64,000 nt of DNA from assembly GCA_027186245.1 (NCBI GenBank), contig CP114487.1:9729001-9793000 (forward strand). The letters are read 5' to 3'. The notes beneath the pieces were generated by a model. It did not search any database, had not been told where the DNA came from, and was given only the letters and a program-made list of their open reading frames with translations. Shown one piece after another: positions 51,068 through 62,581 of this stretch. Positions within the stretch are counted from its first letter, which is position 1; each line of letters starts with the position of its first letter. The position numbers were made by a program, and so were the translations under genes. Source of the DNA: Coriaria nepalensis (Eukaryota > Streptophyta > Magnoliopsida > Cucurbitales > Coriariaceae).

Positions 51068-52285
51068 TAAATACGGTTGAGGTAGTAATTTGGAACCCGG
51101 TTTGCATATCCATATCGATTTGGTTTCTTGTAATTACTTTGATTTTGAGACCTTTTCAGACATTATACATAATTAATTCATACTTAGATTTTGAATATTC
51201 GTTCTCGACACAATCAGTTACCACCATTTGTTGATTTCACTAGGCATCACTATTAAAGAATTTGGACTCTTCCATCTTAATTTAATAGATGAATAATTTA
51301 TTTAATTAAGATTATTAAATTTTATTTTAAAATAAATCTAACTATTATAAAATTTAATATGATTAATTTATAAAAATAAATATTATATTTTACATCTCCC
51401 CAATTATTATATCTATTTAAAAATAATATTTAATAACTCCACGGATGACTTCTCTGGAGCTCCAAATCTGGTGTACACGTAGGGGCCCATCCATCTTAGG
51501 GCTTAATCATCAAAATGAAAAGTTAATCCCTCGAAGAGAATTCGTGCTTTACATCATATTGGCCCCCATTGATAGGTCATATTATTTTAATAGCACTCAA
51601 GAGAGTAAAGAGACAGCTTGATTATAAACACTTATAATAACAAATCTAAAAACGAAACAAAGATCTCTTGTGCCACCGAAAAGTTATAATAATTAAAATG
51701 AAATATATAATTTTTAAGATAAATCTAGATCAATTGAACTCAAATATATATAATTTTGATATTAACTTCAGATATGATAAACGGTATAAAATTAAATTAT
51801 GCGTTTGAGATGAATCAATATTGTAGACAAGATTCGATTCAAGAACAAAAAAGACATGAATGTGTAATAATTTTGACAAGGCAACCTCTGAGAGTGCTTT
51901 CCCGGTTTCATCCGATGTCTGAATTAGTTTGCGGCTAAAACTGCACATGAGTTTATGTATAGGATTTTTGTCTACGAGACAATCAGATAACAGAAAACTG
52001 GAAAAAAAGGAAGAAGAAATAAGAATAGATACATGATTTGCTAAAAAAAAAAGCAGGCTAGGATTGCTTTATAAGTTCATAGATAACAGTATACAGAGAG
52101 AAACGAGTAGTAATATATGTGGTACGTATACCAAAGTTGTATAACTAGTTTATTCATAAGAAAGAGATGCGCATGCACATGATATCTACAGATAAAAGTC
52201 AAAACTAAAAAGAGGGAGAAAAGTTGACCAAAATCCATATGCATAAGAGTGCTTGAATTTGACCGTTGATCGAGCCTTCATTTGA
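51068..52285. other. AT-rich spacer, no gene recognised
   Basis: Spacer upstream of RPS29 and downstream of the small gene at 52286. It is very AT-rich at 51280-51440. No gene or clear element is seen. Confidence 0.5.
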
Positions 52286-52840
52286 TCAAAAGCTACGGCC
52301 AAGACAAGGAGCAGACCTAGCCCACCCAGCTAATTTCCAAAATGGCCTTCGGCCCTTATCTGGGCTTCTCCCTAGCTCTATCTCGTTTACCTGCAGTATC
52401 TCCCACATCACGTGCACATCGTCGTACTCACACGCCCTCACATCACGTCGCAGCTTTGGTATTCCTGTTATCCAATCCATCCATTTCAAATCACACAGAC
52501 GAGTGAGTATTCACTCGTAAATACCTGATCAAATATCTAAAAACCAAATCCGATAAATCTCGTGAAGAGAGGCAAATGAAAGAAGGAAATTCGTCTATGA
52601 CATGAACCACTCTTCATCGTTCTAGATCGTCACAGAAATTGTATGAAATCGAACACGAGGAAGTTAAATGTTTAGAAGGCCAGAGTTCCCATTACAGGTT
52701 AATCTAACCAGTTTCAGAATTAAAAAAAAAAAAAAACAGGTCGAATCGATTCACTCACCGCTTTTGCGAAAACCGAGACTGGAGGGGACACGGCCGCAAA
52801 CTCTTCGTATGGGGAAAATCATGTTGCTCCACCACTCCAT
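52286..52840 (-). CDS. Small conserved plant protein of unknown function, 86 aa
   Basis: Two exons, 52840-52759 and 52464-52286, with GT-AG sites and matching phase, giving 86 residues. Exon 1 reads MEWWSNMIFPIRRVCGRV and exon 2 contains PKLRRDVRACEYDDVHVMWE and ILQVNEIEL. I recognise this pairing (MEWWs.m.FP.RRVW at the start, KLr.DV..CeYeDV.vMWEmL later) as a small uncharacterised plant family, but know no function. No signal peptide or transmembrane segment is evident. The C-terminal tail after LGRSP (KGRRPFWKLAGW) looks less conserved. An intron of 294 bases separates the exons. Confidence 0.7.
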
Positions 52841-53319
52841 TTTCACTCTGCTTCGTCCCAGCGTGAGATAGTTGAGAGAGGGAGAGAGATCTGAAGGAGC
52901 CGCGGCAGATCTTCCTGAAGAAATACGAAATACAAACTAGCTTTTCAATTAAAAAGGAAAAATTAGTCGAGACGAATGTGATTCAGGAATAATAATTATA
53001 AAATAGAGAGGATGAATTAAACAATTGGATTGTGAAAAAGTAGAAGAGAGCGACTAACGTGGAGACGCTCTGATATCTTCTCCACCCAGTGGAGGGTGGA
53101 AAACCCTTTGGCTAGCTTCTAGCGAGGATCTACGTCTCTACGTAATGAATACTCTTCAGCCAATCCCCTAACCGTCTCTCCCGCGCTCGCCACGTTCCAC
53201 GTTTCGACTGCACGCGCCAAGCCGTTGGAACAGGACAATGCCTTGGCTCGTGTGTTGCGTTGATTGCGATGGACTCTGGGGGGACGATGGGACGGGATTG
53301 AAATGTGCGGACTGTCTTC

Positions 53320-53350
<31 letters not shown>

Positions 53351-54164
53351 TGTCCGCTGATCGTTGGCGCGAATATTTTCAAATCCCTTCAGTCATACTT
53401 ATTACACGTGGACCAGACGTCATTTCTTTTTCTATTTGCTTCCGATTTTTTAGAGCCACGTGTTAATGGATGATGTGTCGAATTGACGTTCATTCGGTCA
53501 CATGGGCCGAACCTCATTCTAAATTTCATAAATAAACGGGGACTGTTAAGTACAGTAACACATTTAAACTATAGAAAACTAACGTGCCATGTATATTGAG
53601 CATACCCAATTAAGATTTGATTAATAAAAAATGAATAAATTATGAAAAAGGATTTAAGCCTAACTTATATAAAATTTTAATGACTTTTTTTTATCAATTA
53701 TTTAATATTTTAAAAGGAGAAAGTCTAATGTAATCTTGAATTTTTCTCTGCTTTGGGCCGTTTGGCCCATAGTTCCGAGTGGAAGGGATGAGCGGATAGG
53801 ACTGCCATGAGTCGGTTGGGTGTCGCCCTCCATCTCACCTACAGCTAACCATGACAGTTATTTAGGAACGCAGACAGCGTAAAACCGCCGCATCGTGTAC
53901 GACTAGAAGACTGTTGTTATTTAGCGCGTTTTTGGAAAGCGTCCATGACTTTGAGTCTTGGATGAATAGAAGTTGCTAGCCAGCCAGGACTGCGGGTCCC
54001 ACGATCACCCTCCAAAGTGTCAAAAGGAGCAGAATGTGCTTTGCTCTGCTCTGCAAATTATCCTTTTCTTTTCTGCATCCTCATTGTTATCTAGCCGATT
54101 TCTTTATCTTCTGTGATTAGTTGTGCTAATCTTTGGAATCGTCCTTTCGACTTCTCGAGTGTCC
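52841..54164. other. Spacer upstream of the ACBP3-like gene, with (TC)n
   Basis: Contains a long TC microsatellite at about 53320-53346 and two ACACGTGG / CCACGTGT G-box words (53404-53411, 53456-53463). Open frames across the TC run are artefacts of low complexity. Confidence 0.5.
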
Positions 54165-56396
54165 ATGGAGCTGGTTCAGGAGCTTTTCGTGACTGCCTCT
54201 TTGGCGCTTCTCCTCTCTTTCCTCGTTGCTAAACTTGTAGCGATGGCCTTGGCCAGTGAGGCATGCCGTGCATCGGATTTCAAGTCCAGGAACGTTAGTG
54301 AAGAGATCATTTTGGAGGAGCTGCGGTTCGGTGAAACATTGAGAGTTCAAGGATTTGAAAGCGAAAAGATGTTCGAGAGCGTTGTAGAGGCCGTAGAAAA
54401 GATGGATGAAGTTTTTGGTGAAGATGCTCCTGAAGTTGAAGAAATTGTGGAAACGGTTCTTACCGCGGAAAAGATAGAAGAGAAACGGTACGATGCGCCA
54501 AAAATTTTACCCGATGGAGCTTCCGGAAAAGAATTTGGGAGCGTCGAATTTCCGGAGAGATTGTTGGTGGAGAGGTCCAGCGAGGAGGCAGTTTTTGCTG
54601 AAAATTCTGGCGGTTCTGATCTTGATCTAGTAGAAGAAGCTAATATAGATGATTTGGGGAACGAGAAGCCGCAGAGCAGAGAAGCTCAAGCAGTGGATCC
54701 ACAATCGGTGAACGATCACGTTGTAGCTTGTGAACCTGAAGAGGTAAGGGCTCCGGAAAGTGATGATGATGATGATGATGATGATTGGGAGGGCATAGAG
54801 ATGACTGACTTAGAACATGTTTTCACGGCGGCATCTAAGTTCGTTGGATCAATGGATAAGGATCGCTGGGCCAAGGTTAGAGGTAACTTGCAAATGGAGT
54901 TGTATGGACTTCACAAGGTTGCTACTGAAGGAACTTGCCATGAGCCTCAGCCTATGGCTCTCAAAGTCTCTGCTCGTGCCAAGTGGTATTAAACTTGTCT
55001 GTGCCTTTTGCTGTGGTGTTTACTTATTATTACCATTACTGCTTCGATTGTTTCTGTGGTTGAAAGATTAGTGTGTGATTTTGATATTGATATCTTTTTA
55101 GCACGTCTGTAGCATTAGTGATCGCTTAACCCAATGCTTAGATTAGTTAGATTATCGTTTCATTATATAGGCTTCAGTTGACGAATAGATAATCTAAAGG
55201 GAATTACCAAGAACAACTATTACAAATTTTCTGTGGTGATCATGGGAGAAATCATATTATGATTCAGTATTTATAATCTAAATCCGGTTGAGCAATTGAA
55301 GTCGATAAAACCAAATAATCTATCTTATTTCATAGGCGGATTGTTCAAGTAAGTAAAGAATATCTTGTGGTACAAATGTAGAGTTCTTATATCAGGACAG
55401 ACAAAAATGCAGTTATTAGATACACATATAACAAACTAGAGTTCATTTAGACAAAGTTATGGAAACTGATGTTTCAAAATACCATAGTCATAGGGCATAA
55501 GGTATGCCGAATAGCATATAGCTTGATTAGTAGTAACAATAACAGGGTTAAGAGCTGCTATGTTTGAGTGATGGAGAGCACTGGTTACGTTGTGCAAGGA
55601 ATGCGTGGCAGAGGCTGGGGAACATAACTCCTGAAGTAGCAATGGAGCAATATATATGCCATCTTTCAGACAAAGTTCCTGGATGGATGGATGGCTCTTC
55701 TGCTGTAAGTACTGTGAGGTAACTGTAGGAGATGTTTTCTGATTACTAGTTCCTGAATTTTGTAGACCATTACTTGGATTTCATCACTTTTTTTGTAGGG
55801 AGATATCAAACCGGAATCCTTTGAAGGAGAAATCTCCAGTGCTTCTGCTCCTATTAAAAACTCATTTTTGCACCATTATTTAAATTCCACTACTGAAAGG
55901 TATTCTGCTGCAATTTAGGCGTCCTGCTCCTCGGAGTTATTGAAAACTTCATTTTGGCTATGACCTTAGTCTCTTTGTTTTATCTTCTTTACAGGGAGGT
56001 GAAGCCTTGGGCCCAAAGAGGTGATCCTGCTCCTGGATTCGATTTGGAGAACAGGGTAAAGTCTAAATCTTTTGACCCACTCATAGTTTTAGTTGGATGG
56101 TAATATCATTAGGCTCATGGGATTTTACTGTAAAGTTGCAAGATGATCTGTCGCATCGGTAGATTTAGAATAGCATGTTTTCACTGGCTATTTGGGAACT
56201 TGGGTTATATCTGGTTTCATGAATTAATAAACTTGGGATAACGAAGCACTTTCTATAGTTATTATCAGAAAATTAATTAGATAAATGGCTTCCCACTTTG
56301 CATTCATGATTACTTTCTTAATTATGAGTGACCCCATAAAGATAAAGACAACTCACGACTTGGTTTTGTGTTTAAAATTTCCAGGGCGGAGAGTGA
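54165..56396 (+). CDS. ACBP3: Acyl-CoA-binding protein, ACBP3-like
   Basis: Five exons: 54165-54985, 55599-55704, 55799-55899, 55995-56055 and 56385-56396 (the last encodes only Gly, Gly, Glu, stop), giving 366 residues, close to Arabidopsis ACBP3. The N-terminus MELVQELFVTASLALLLSFL is a signal peptide or anchor. A long acidic linker ends in an Asp8 run. The acyl-CoA-binding domain runs from about residue 207 (EMTDLEHVFTAASKFVGS) through GLHKVATEGTCHEPQP and AKWNAWQRLGNITPEVAMEQ to LSDKVPGW. The domain sits near the C-terminus, as in ACBP3 and unlike ACBP1/2, and ankyrin and kelch repeats are absent. It binds acyl-CoA and phospholipids, and the family acts in lipid handling, senescence and hypoxia. 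Confidence 0.93.
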
Positions 56397-56971
56397 CACG
56401 CCATTTGTCCGCATCATTATCTCCCGCAGTGCAGGAGTCAGTAGCCAGAAATTGGCTTTGACTAGAAGCAGGACAAACTCTTATCGTTTGTTAATAATTA
56501 TTCCTCGTTACCTAATGAGGTACTGGGTTCTGGCTATCCTCATCTATTTCTCTATTTACCATTTGTCCTAAATAACCATGATGTGTTTCCAATTGAACGG
56601 TATATATGTCTTGTGCTGGAAACTCGTAATGTATATACATGTATATATATATATCAATATCTGAATTGTCTCACTGCTTCCCCAGTTAAATGTTGAAATC
56701 CGTGGTGGTTGGTTTGAAGTAAATCAATATGCTTTTTCATTAGTCAAACAGTGATGCAATGTCTGAAGGTGTATAAAGTGTAAACATGACTAGCATCATG
56801 AATCAACGAATCAACGAATCATCGAGTTTTACTAAACCACAGACCTTTTTCATCTCCTGACGTGATAATTAAAAGTCTAAAACACTATAAACTAGAAATA
56901 GCAGTCTTTATTTGCCGCTCTGAAATCTAGTATAAAGTCTCAGAACATTTGGCAGCTAACTCATATTAAGA
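56397..56971. other. Spacer between convergent ACBP3-like and glycine-rich genes
   Basis: 3' flanks of two convergent genes. A TA run is at about 56641-56652. No gene is seen. Confidence 0.5.
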
Positions 56972-57478
56972 TCAAGGACTTAAACCTCGGTTCATGTGGC
57001 CTGCATATCCACTGCTACCCCCACTTCCAATGCCATACCCTGGGCCGGAGCCTGAGCCTGAGCCAGAACCAAAGGCGCCACCTCCTCCCCCACCTGAACT
57101 GCTGCTGTCACTTCCCCCACGTGACCCATACCCACCACCATGACCAACACCAGTACCTGACCCATAGCCGCCACCACCACCCGCACCAAAGCCACCACCG
57201 GACCCAATGCCATCACCATTTCCTCCACCAACGCCAAAGCCACCTCCATAACCACCGCCAGCTTTAAGACCCCAATGCTCCTTCTCTTTGGACTTAATAA
57301 TCCCATCTTCAAGACAATTCTCATCACGATGACCAGCACTCTGATCGTCTCTCAAAGACCTCCTTTCACCTGCAGCGTCAAGAACATGACCAAACAACCC
57401 CAACCCCAACACCATAAATAGAGTAAACAAAAGGAAGTTATACCTTGCCATAAATCTCACTCGTTCAAACACACCCAC
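56972..57478 (-). CDS. Secreted glycine-rich protein
   Basis: A single exon of 168 residues starting MGVFERVRFM. A second Met (ARYNFLLFTLFMVLGL follows it) could also start, and either way a hydrophobic signal peptide precedes a likely cleavage after VLDAAG. A short charged region (RRSLRDDQSAGHRDENCLED) follows, then a long repetitive Gly-rich domain of GGGYGGGFG and GSGSGSG types. Such proteins are usually cell-wall structural or apoplastic, which is inference here. The only Cys is in the charged segment, so this is not a class II Cys-rich GRP. Confidence 0.85.
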   Translation of the reverse strand: MGVFERVRFMARYNFLLFTLFMVLGLGLFGHVLDAAGERRSLRDDQSAGHRDENCLEDGIIKSKEKEHWGLKAGGGYGGGFGVGGGNGDGIGSGGGFGAGGGGGYGSGTGVGHGGGYGSRGGSDSSSSGGGGGGAFGSGSGSGSGPGYGIGSGGSSGYAGHMNRGLSP

Positions 57479-58366
57479 CCCTGCTTTAAACAGTTATTTC
57501 AAAGCAGTAATATGAAATCAGGCAAACAGCTATTGGAATTATATAAAGAACATGGTGCTCCTATCACAGTACGTGACACATAACAAGTGTGGGATCATTT
57601 GGGAGCTGATCTCGGTAGTCGGACCGTTTTGCATGATTCAAAGGTGCAAACTTCGTGCGCGCCAGGAAAACCATATGATGCTAGCACGTAGCTGGGGCAG
57701 TATTTGGGCCGAGCTTTTAGCGACATAGTTTAATTTGTTACAGTTACAAATCAATAATACATTAATTTAATCAACCAGATAAGGAAGTCTGATTTGTGAA
57801 TGCTTTTATAATCCGAAATAATACGAGGTAAAAAACAAGGTCAAAATTCGCAGTCGTAGGTGGGGCATCTCTGTTTGATGTCTTATGTTTACCAGAATAA
57901 TAGAAAGGATGAATAATTATGAATGGGAATGAGACATTATTTAAATAAAATAAAAAATAAAAAATATATATATATATTAAGTGTACAATTTCGACTGCAG
58001 TCATTGGGGGCGTGGGACTACTAAAACGCAGCGTCTTGGGGAACAGTTTTAACATCTAGAAGGGGAAGCTCCAAATTTCGAGGATCAAATTTCTTGGATC
58101 CTCGAAATTTCGACATCTTCGCGTGAAAAAAAAATATTTCAGTTGCACTTCGCTTTGCTTTCTGCCATCAAGAGGCTTACAGAAACAGATAACCCCCCAC
58201 ATTCATTCCCGCCTTTGTGTAAATCTCACGCGCCACCTTCTTCTCACCAGTCCTTTAAATCTGGTATTTCTCTCTATCAACATTCGGACTGGAGGTTTAT
58301 CTGCAGGATACGGGGATTTCGAAATATTTCGTCAGCTAGGGTTTTCTCTCTGTACATTCTTTGCTA
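57479..58366. other. Divergent promoter region between GRP and syntaxin-like genes
   Basis: These two genes are head-to-head, about 890 bases apart. The region contains a TA run at 57964-57977 and a perfect 14-bp hairpin at 58073-58110. No gene is seen. Confidence 0.5.
58073..58110. repeat. Perfect inverted repeat, 14-bp arms, 10-base loop
   Basis: Left arm AAATTTCGAGGATC (58073-58086) and its exact complement (58097-58110). It lies about 260 bases before the ATG of the syntaxin-like gene. Confidence 0.9.
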
Positions 58367-60175
58367 ATGGCTTCGAGTTTTGATCGGTGGGAGAAGGATC
58401 CGTTCTTCTTTGCAGCCGAGGAAGTTCAAGAATCTGCGGATCGGTAATTCTATTTCAATTCTTTCGCCCTTCATATTTTTGTTGATCTATTACAGAACTT
58501 TCCGGTGGTTTTTTCTGAAATCCTAATTCCCGTAACTGTTTAAAAGAGAAAAAAATAAAGAAAAAAAATAAAAAAAGAGGAGTAGCTCAGAATTGAATCA
58601 TCTTATTAGCTGATAGATCTTCCTTTTTACCTTTCTTTTTAGTTCGACTCGGTTTTAATGATGCTTAGCGACTTCAAATTGGTGGATTGCTTTTGAATTT
58701 GTTTACCAAATTACTTTTCATATTCATCTTTGGATTGTTATACAACTCGTCCCAACAAGCTGTGGAACATTAGTTTGTTCCCAGTTTATGTGCGGAATAG
58801 AAGTTGCAGTTCATAGCTGCTGAAATTTGAATCGTGTCTACAGGTTATTTATTTATTCTTGTTTTGTTGACATTAGTTTTTGCTATGGTTTGGAAGGATG
58901 GAATCTACGTATAGAACATGGATCCATGCTAAGAAGGATTCTTCCAGCATGTGGAATTGTGAGGAGCTCCAAAGGGATCTACAAACTGCTCTTAGCACTA
59001 CAAAATGGCAGGTCATCTCTCCTTTCTCTACTCTCCTCTCCTCAAAAATCCCTCAAATATTATAGAACGTTGATTTGCCAGTAATTGTATAGCTGATGTG
59101 CAATCTGATTCTTTATGTGATAAATGCAGTTAGATGAGTTTGTAAGAGCTGTCACCTCCTTTAGCATCAAAAGTGCAACTGAAGATTCAAGAGACAGACA
59201 CCATCAGTTTATCACTGTAATGGATGACCATATATCAAAAATTGAAACTTCATTACAGGAATCTGCTCTTGCCGAAGGAAAATCATCACAACTCCCATGG
59301 GTGCATTTGGATGAAGGTGATAGTAATGAACTGGCTTTGTTTCTTTCAGGGCCTGCATCAGCATCTGAAGACAAAAGTTTTGTTGGTAGTCTGGATATGG
59401 ACAATGAAGAACCAGCATCAAGCTCTTCAAAAAATTCGCAAAATTCAACTGAGTTGGGTTCTGACAAGACTAGGGAAGAGAAGTTGTCTGATCATAGGAG
59501 GACAGACAGTGCTGGTGTCGAAAATGGTGACTGGAAGATAACAGTTTATGATGATCAGTCTCCTCATAATACTTTTTGTGGAGATCCCCAAAAACATGTA
59601 CATAAGACATCTAGTTTCTCTGGTTTCTTAAGCTCTGTTGAATGTGCGTCAAAGTTTAAATTGTCAAAGAATGGTTTTAGAAAGTGGAAGGCAATGGATA
59701 GGCATCAAGAAACTGATACGGCATTGTTGCCATCTTCACAATTCAGCAGAGTATGTATTCAATTAGCATCTGTTACAATAAACTGTTGTCTGAAATTGCT
59801 TTTCTTTATGTGTTGTTTCATCTGTTTCTTATTGGTTTTTATTAGAACACTCAGGGTATGACTGCTTGTTATGAGAGGAGTAAGAGTTGCCTGGATGGTT
59901 GTGATGGTTGTTATGATAAGCAACTTCATGGCTGGTTTGGAGCTATTCAGAGACAGCTTCAAAGGTCTCAGTATCAAATGCAGTATAATCGGCCTGTTCA
60001 GCTTACTTTTTCGGGCGTTTTGCTTCTCTTAATTGGTACTGCTTATGAGCTATGCTTATTCACATTGTTTTGTTTGAGCATCTTACTTATGTCTGTCTCT
60101 GGTCTCCAAGCGAGACACTTGTAAATAATTTATTTGTTTCTTTGTGCAGGTTTTTTAGCATTGCATGCGATATGA
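58367..60175 (+). CDS. Syntaxin-6 N-terminal domain / t-SNARE-related membrane protein
   Basis: Five exons: 58367-58443, 58897-59011, 59130-59750, 59846-60035 and 60150-60175, giving 342 residues. The start MASSFDRWEKDPFFFAAEEV, then MESTYRTWIHAKKDS and LQRDLQTALSTTKWQLDEF, form the three-helix syntaxin-6 N-terminal domain. After ISKIETSLQESALAEGK there is a Ser-rich linker and a C-terminal anchor VQLTFSGVLLLLIGFLALHA ending close to the terminus, as in tail-anchored proteins. I see no canonical SNARE heptad helix before the anchor, so it may regulate rather than form SNARE complexes at the trans-Golgi network. That is inference. The short exon 5 (FLALHAI) completes the membrane span. Confidence 0.88.
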
Positions 60176-60659
60176 AGAGCTATCGTATGGTATCATTGTT
60201 ACTATATGAACAGAGATGAGTTTCCTCTTTACCTGAATTCACATTATGTTTTGTATTCATTCATACTAGCTAGTTATAGGGATAGTTGACTGAGAAATAC
60301 ATGATAGCCATTATTATGTTTTATTATTTGTGTGGATTGTAAATAATGTCAATATTATTTTGTGATTCTGGAATACGGATGGTTCGATAACATAGCTGTA
60401 ATCGATAACATCTAGTTTTCCACTTTTAATCCATCTTGAGAATTCACAAGAAATGAATCACAAAGACAAACTATAATGTTACTTTAAGATATTAATGCAA
60501 TAGGATGATTGAGGTGGCAGGATGAGTAATCAAACAGAAGAGGTTCCAATGTAATATCCAGTTTTACTCGACAAAATAACAAGTCTATATAAACTGTACC
60601 CACATAAAACTGGATTCAAACTTGAACAGAGTCTACACAAGGGAGATTTAAACTTGAAG
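60176..60659. other. Spacer between convergent genes
   Basis: 3' flanks of the syntaxin-like gene and of the small glycine-rich protein gene. Nothing else is recognised. Confidence 0.5.
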
Positions 60660-61339
60660 CTACAGCAAAGGGCCGCCTTCCTGGTCTTTTCTGAGCAAAC
60701 CTTTATCAGTAGACTCCTTGACATCACTTGCATCCTCCTTTCTGCTAAATTCGATTCCAGGGAATTCAACTCTTGATGGCCGATATTTACTCCCATTTAC
60801 TCCCACAGGCTGTTCCGAACCCGCATCCGAGGCCTAGTCCGATCCCACAGCCTCCCCCTATCGGAAAAAAAAAAAAAAAACCTCAATGTGAAGGAACAAT
60901 CTACATAATAATGCATTTGGAAATAGGGAGTTGCAGTTTCAATATATACCTACACCAAGACCCAGGAAGTTCAAAGGCATCCCTGTAGATAAAATTAACG
61001 CTGGTGTTTAGTAACTAATATCAGCTAAGCCTACATTATCATCAGTACCAGATTATAATTCCAAATTTTCATCCGTTACTAAAGATAATAGAAATGGAAG
61101 ATTATACAAGAAAGAAAGGGAAGGAAACAAGTAACAGACCTCCGAATCCCCATCCTACGCCGAAGCCACAGCCGACTCCAAATCCTATTAAAGAATTGAA
61201 ACTAATGAAGAAAAATGGAGCGAATTTAGAAAGTGAAAAAAGAGTTCAAGAAGAAATGAAATTACAGAACGGAATGAATAGAAAATAATCCAAGTACCGA
61301 ATCCAACTCCAGCACCATTAAAGTTCGTAATCACACCAT
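60660..61339 (-). CDS. Small glycine-rich protein gene, frame altered by 10-bp duplication
   Basis: Short exons in consistent phase: about 61339-61298 (NFNGAGVGFG), 61184-61140 (GFGVGCGFGVGWGFG), 60982-60950 (GMPLNFLGLGV) and from 60857 (GGGCGIGLGLGCGFGTACGS). This alternating Gly/hydrophobic pattern matches a small plant glycine-rich family of unknown function. In the last exon GGGAGTAAAT is present twice in tandem (60785-60804), so the frame ends at TAA 60787 as SKWE. Skipping one copy would restore SKYRPSRVEFPGIEF and a tail ending at TAG 60660. I found no in-frame ATG before the first exon, and an upstream in-frame stop lies just before it. The gene may be broken at both ends, or an upstream exon is unrecognised. 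Confidence 0.5.
60785..60804. repeat. 10-bp tandem duplication inside a coding exon
   Basis: ATTTACTCCC is present twice without interruption (60785-60794, 60795-60804), in the last exon of the small glycine-rich gene. Confidence 0.9.
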
Positions 61340-61947
61340 TTCTTTAGCTTAGAAGCTGAGGTAGCGCCACTGTATGGGTCGAGCAGATGGATTAAGGAAA
61401 TAGATAACAAGAAAAACAGATCAGAGACAAGGAGCAGCTAATTGATGTTGCCAGACTAGAGGATTTTCAATCCGCTTCGACGAGTTTTCCTGATCCGTTC
61501 TCTCTCTCTCTCGTGCAGTAGTAGTTCAGCGCTTCCTAATGCGCCCCTATTATGTGGGCTAACTATGGGCTAATTATGATGATGGGCCTTTATTAATGAA
61601 ACCCATCCTGGTCTTGGGCTTTATGAGAAAATTCTCATCTAGGTCCGTATGAATGGCCCCATTAACAGGTCATTTTAGCGTTTCATTCGCTGATAAGGAT
61701 CTACTGATCATGAGTTTCTGTGTTTGACTTCTTGCTGTTTCAAAAACCAAGATTGGAATATCAAAATTTGCAGGAAAATTCAGAGGAACATGCAATGATT
61801 TCTCTCGGAACATGCATGAGAATTCATCCATTATTAAGAATATGATCAGATAAAAAGCAGAGAATGATTAACAACCAGTTGCAAAAACAGAGAAACCTCA
61901 ATGATGTTCAGCATGTTATAAAAGTCAAAATTTATATATATTAATAA

Positions 61948-61981
<34 letters not shown>

Positions 61982-62581
61982 CATATATTACATACTTCTT
62001 CGCATAGATCGAATTGCTGAGTTTCCTTTTCCTTAATCAAGTTTGCAGTATTAGCACGCGATATCGACCCATTATTAGAATCCCATAAGCCAAAAGCTTC
62101 TGTTGGCATAACGAAGGGGATAAATCACGACAATGAAAAATGAAGAATGATTATGTTATGCTTACTAGTAATACTACGACGCTTTAAGAATGATTATGTT
62201 ATGCTTACTAGTAATACTACGACGCTTTAATCCTAAACAGATGGATTTTACCGTTTCAAAATCAGAACACTATTCATAAGTCGAATCGAAAATGTTGTAG
62301 AGAAAACACTGTTGAGCAAATTTGCAAAGGGTTGGGCACCATACAACCTTATTCCTAGCTTTCCAAGTACAGAACCTTATCACCTTCTCAATCACCCACA
62401 TAATGCCCAGATCAAAATTATATTAAAAAACAAAAGAATGTGAATGACTGAGCACTATTTACAAATTTGATAAGGCGCTGATTCTATGTCATTGAAGAAA
62501 AAGGGAAAAAAAAACAGCTTCCACCTTACAATTAATTAGTCAGGAGTTAAACCACAACAGTTCTTCTGCTGCTCCTTCAAA
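61340..62581. other. Spacer with 43-bp tandem duplication
   Basis: Contains a CT run at 61500-61512, an A20/TA run at 61946-61980, and a 43-bp tandem duplication at 62143-62228. No gene is recognised. Confidence 0.5.
62143..62228. repeat. Perfect 43-bp tandem duplication
   Basis: Copy 1 at 62143-62185 and copy 2 at 62186-62228 are identical, starting AAGAATGATTATGTTATGC. Confidence 0.9.

Noticed and set aside
51730..51948. Overlapping short frames on both strands
   Set aside because: AT-rich spacer sequence with no domain and no conserved motif.
53119..53382. 87-codon minus-strand frame with Arg-Glu repeats
   Set aside because: It is created by the TC microsatellite at 53320-53346 and has no recognisable domain.
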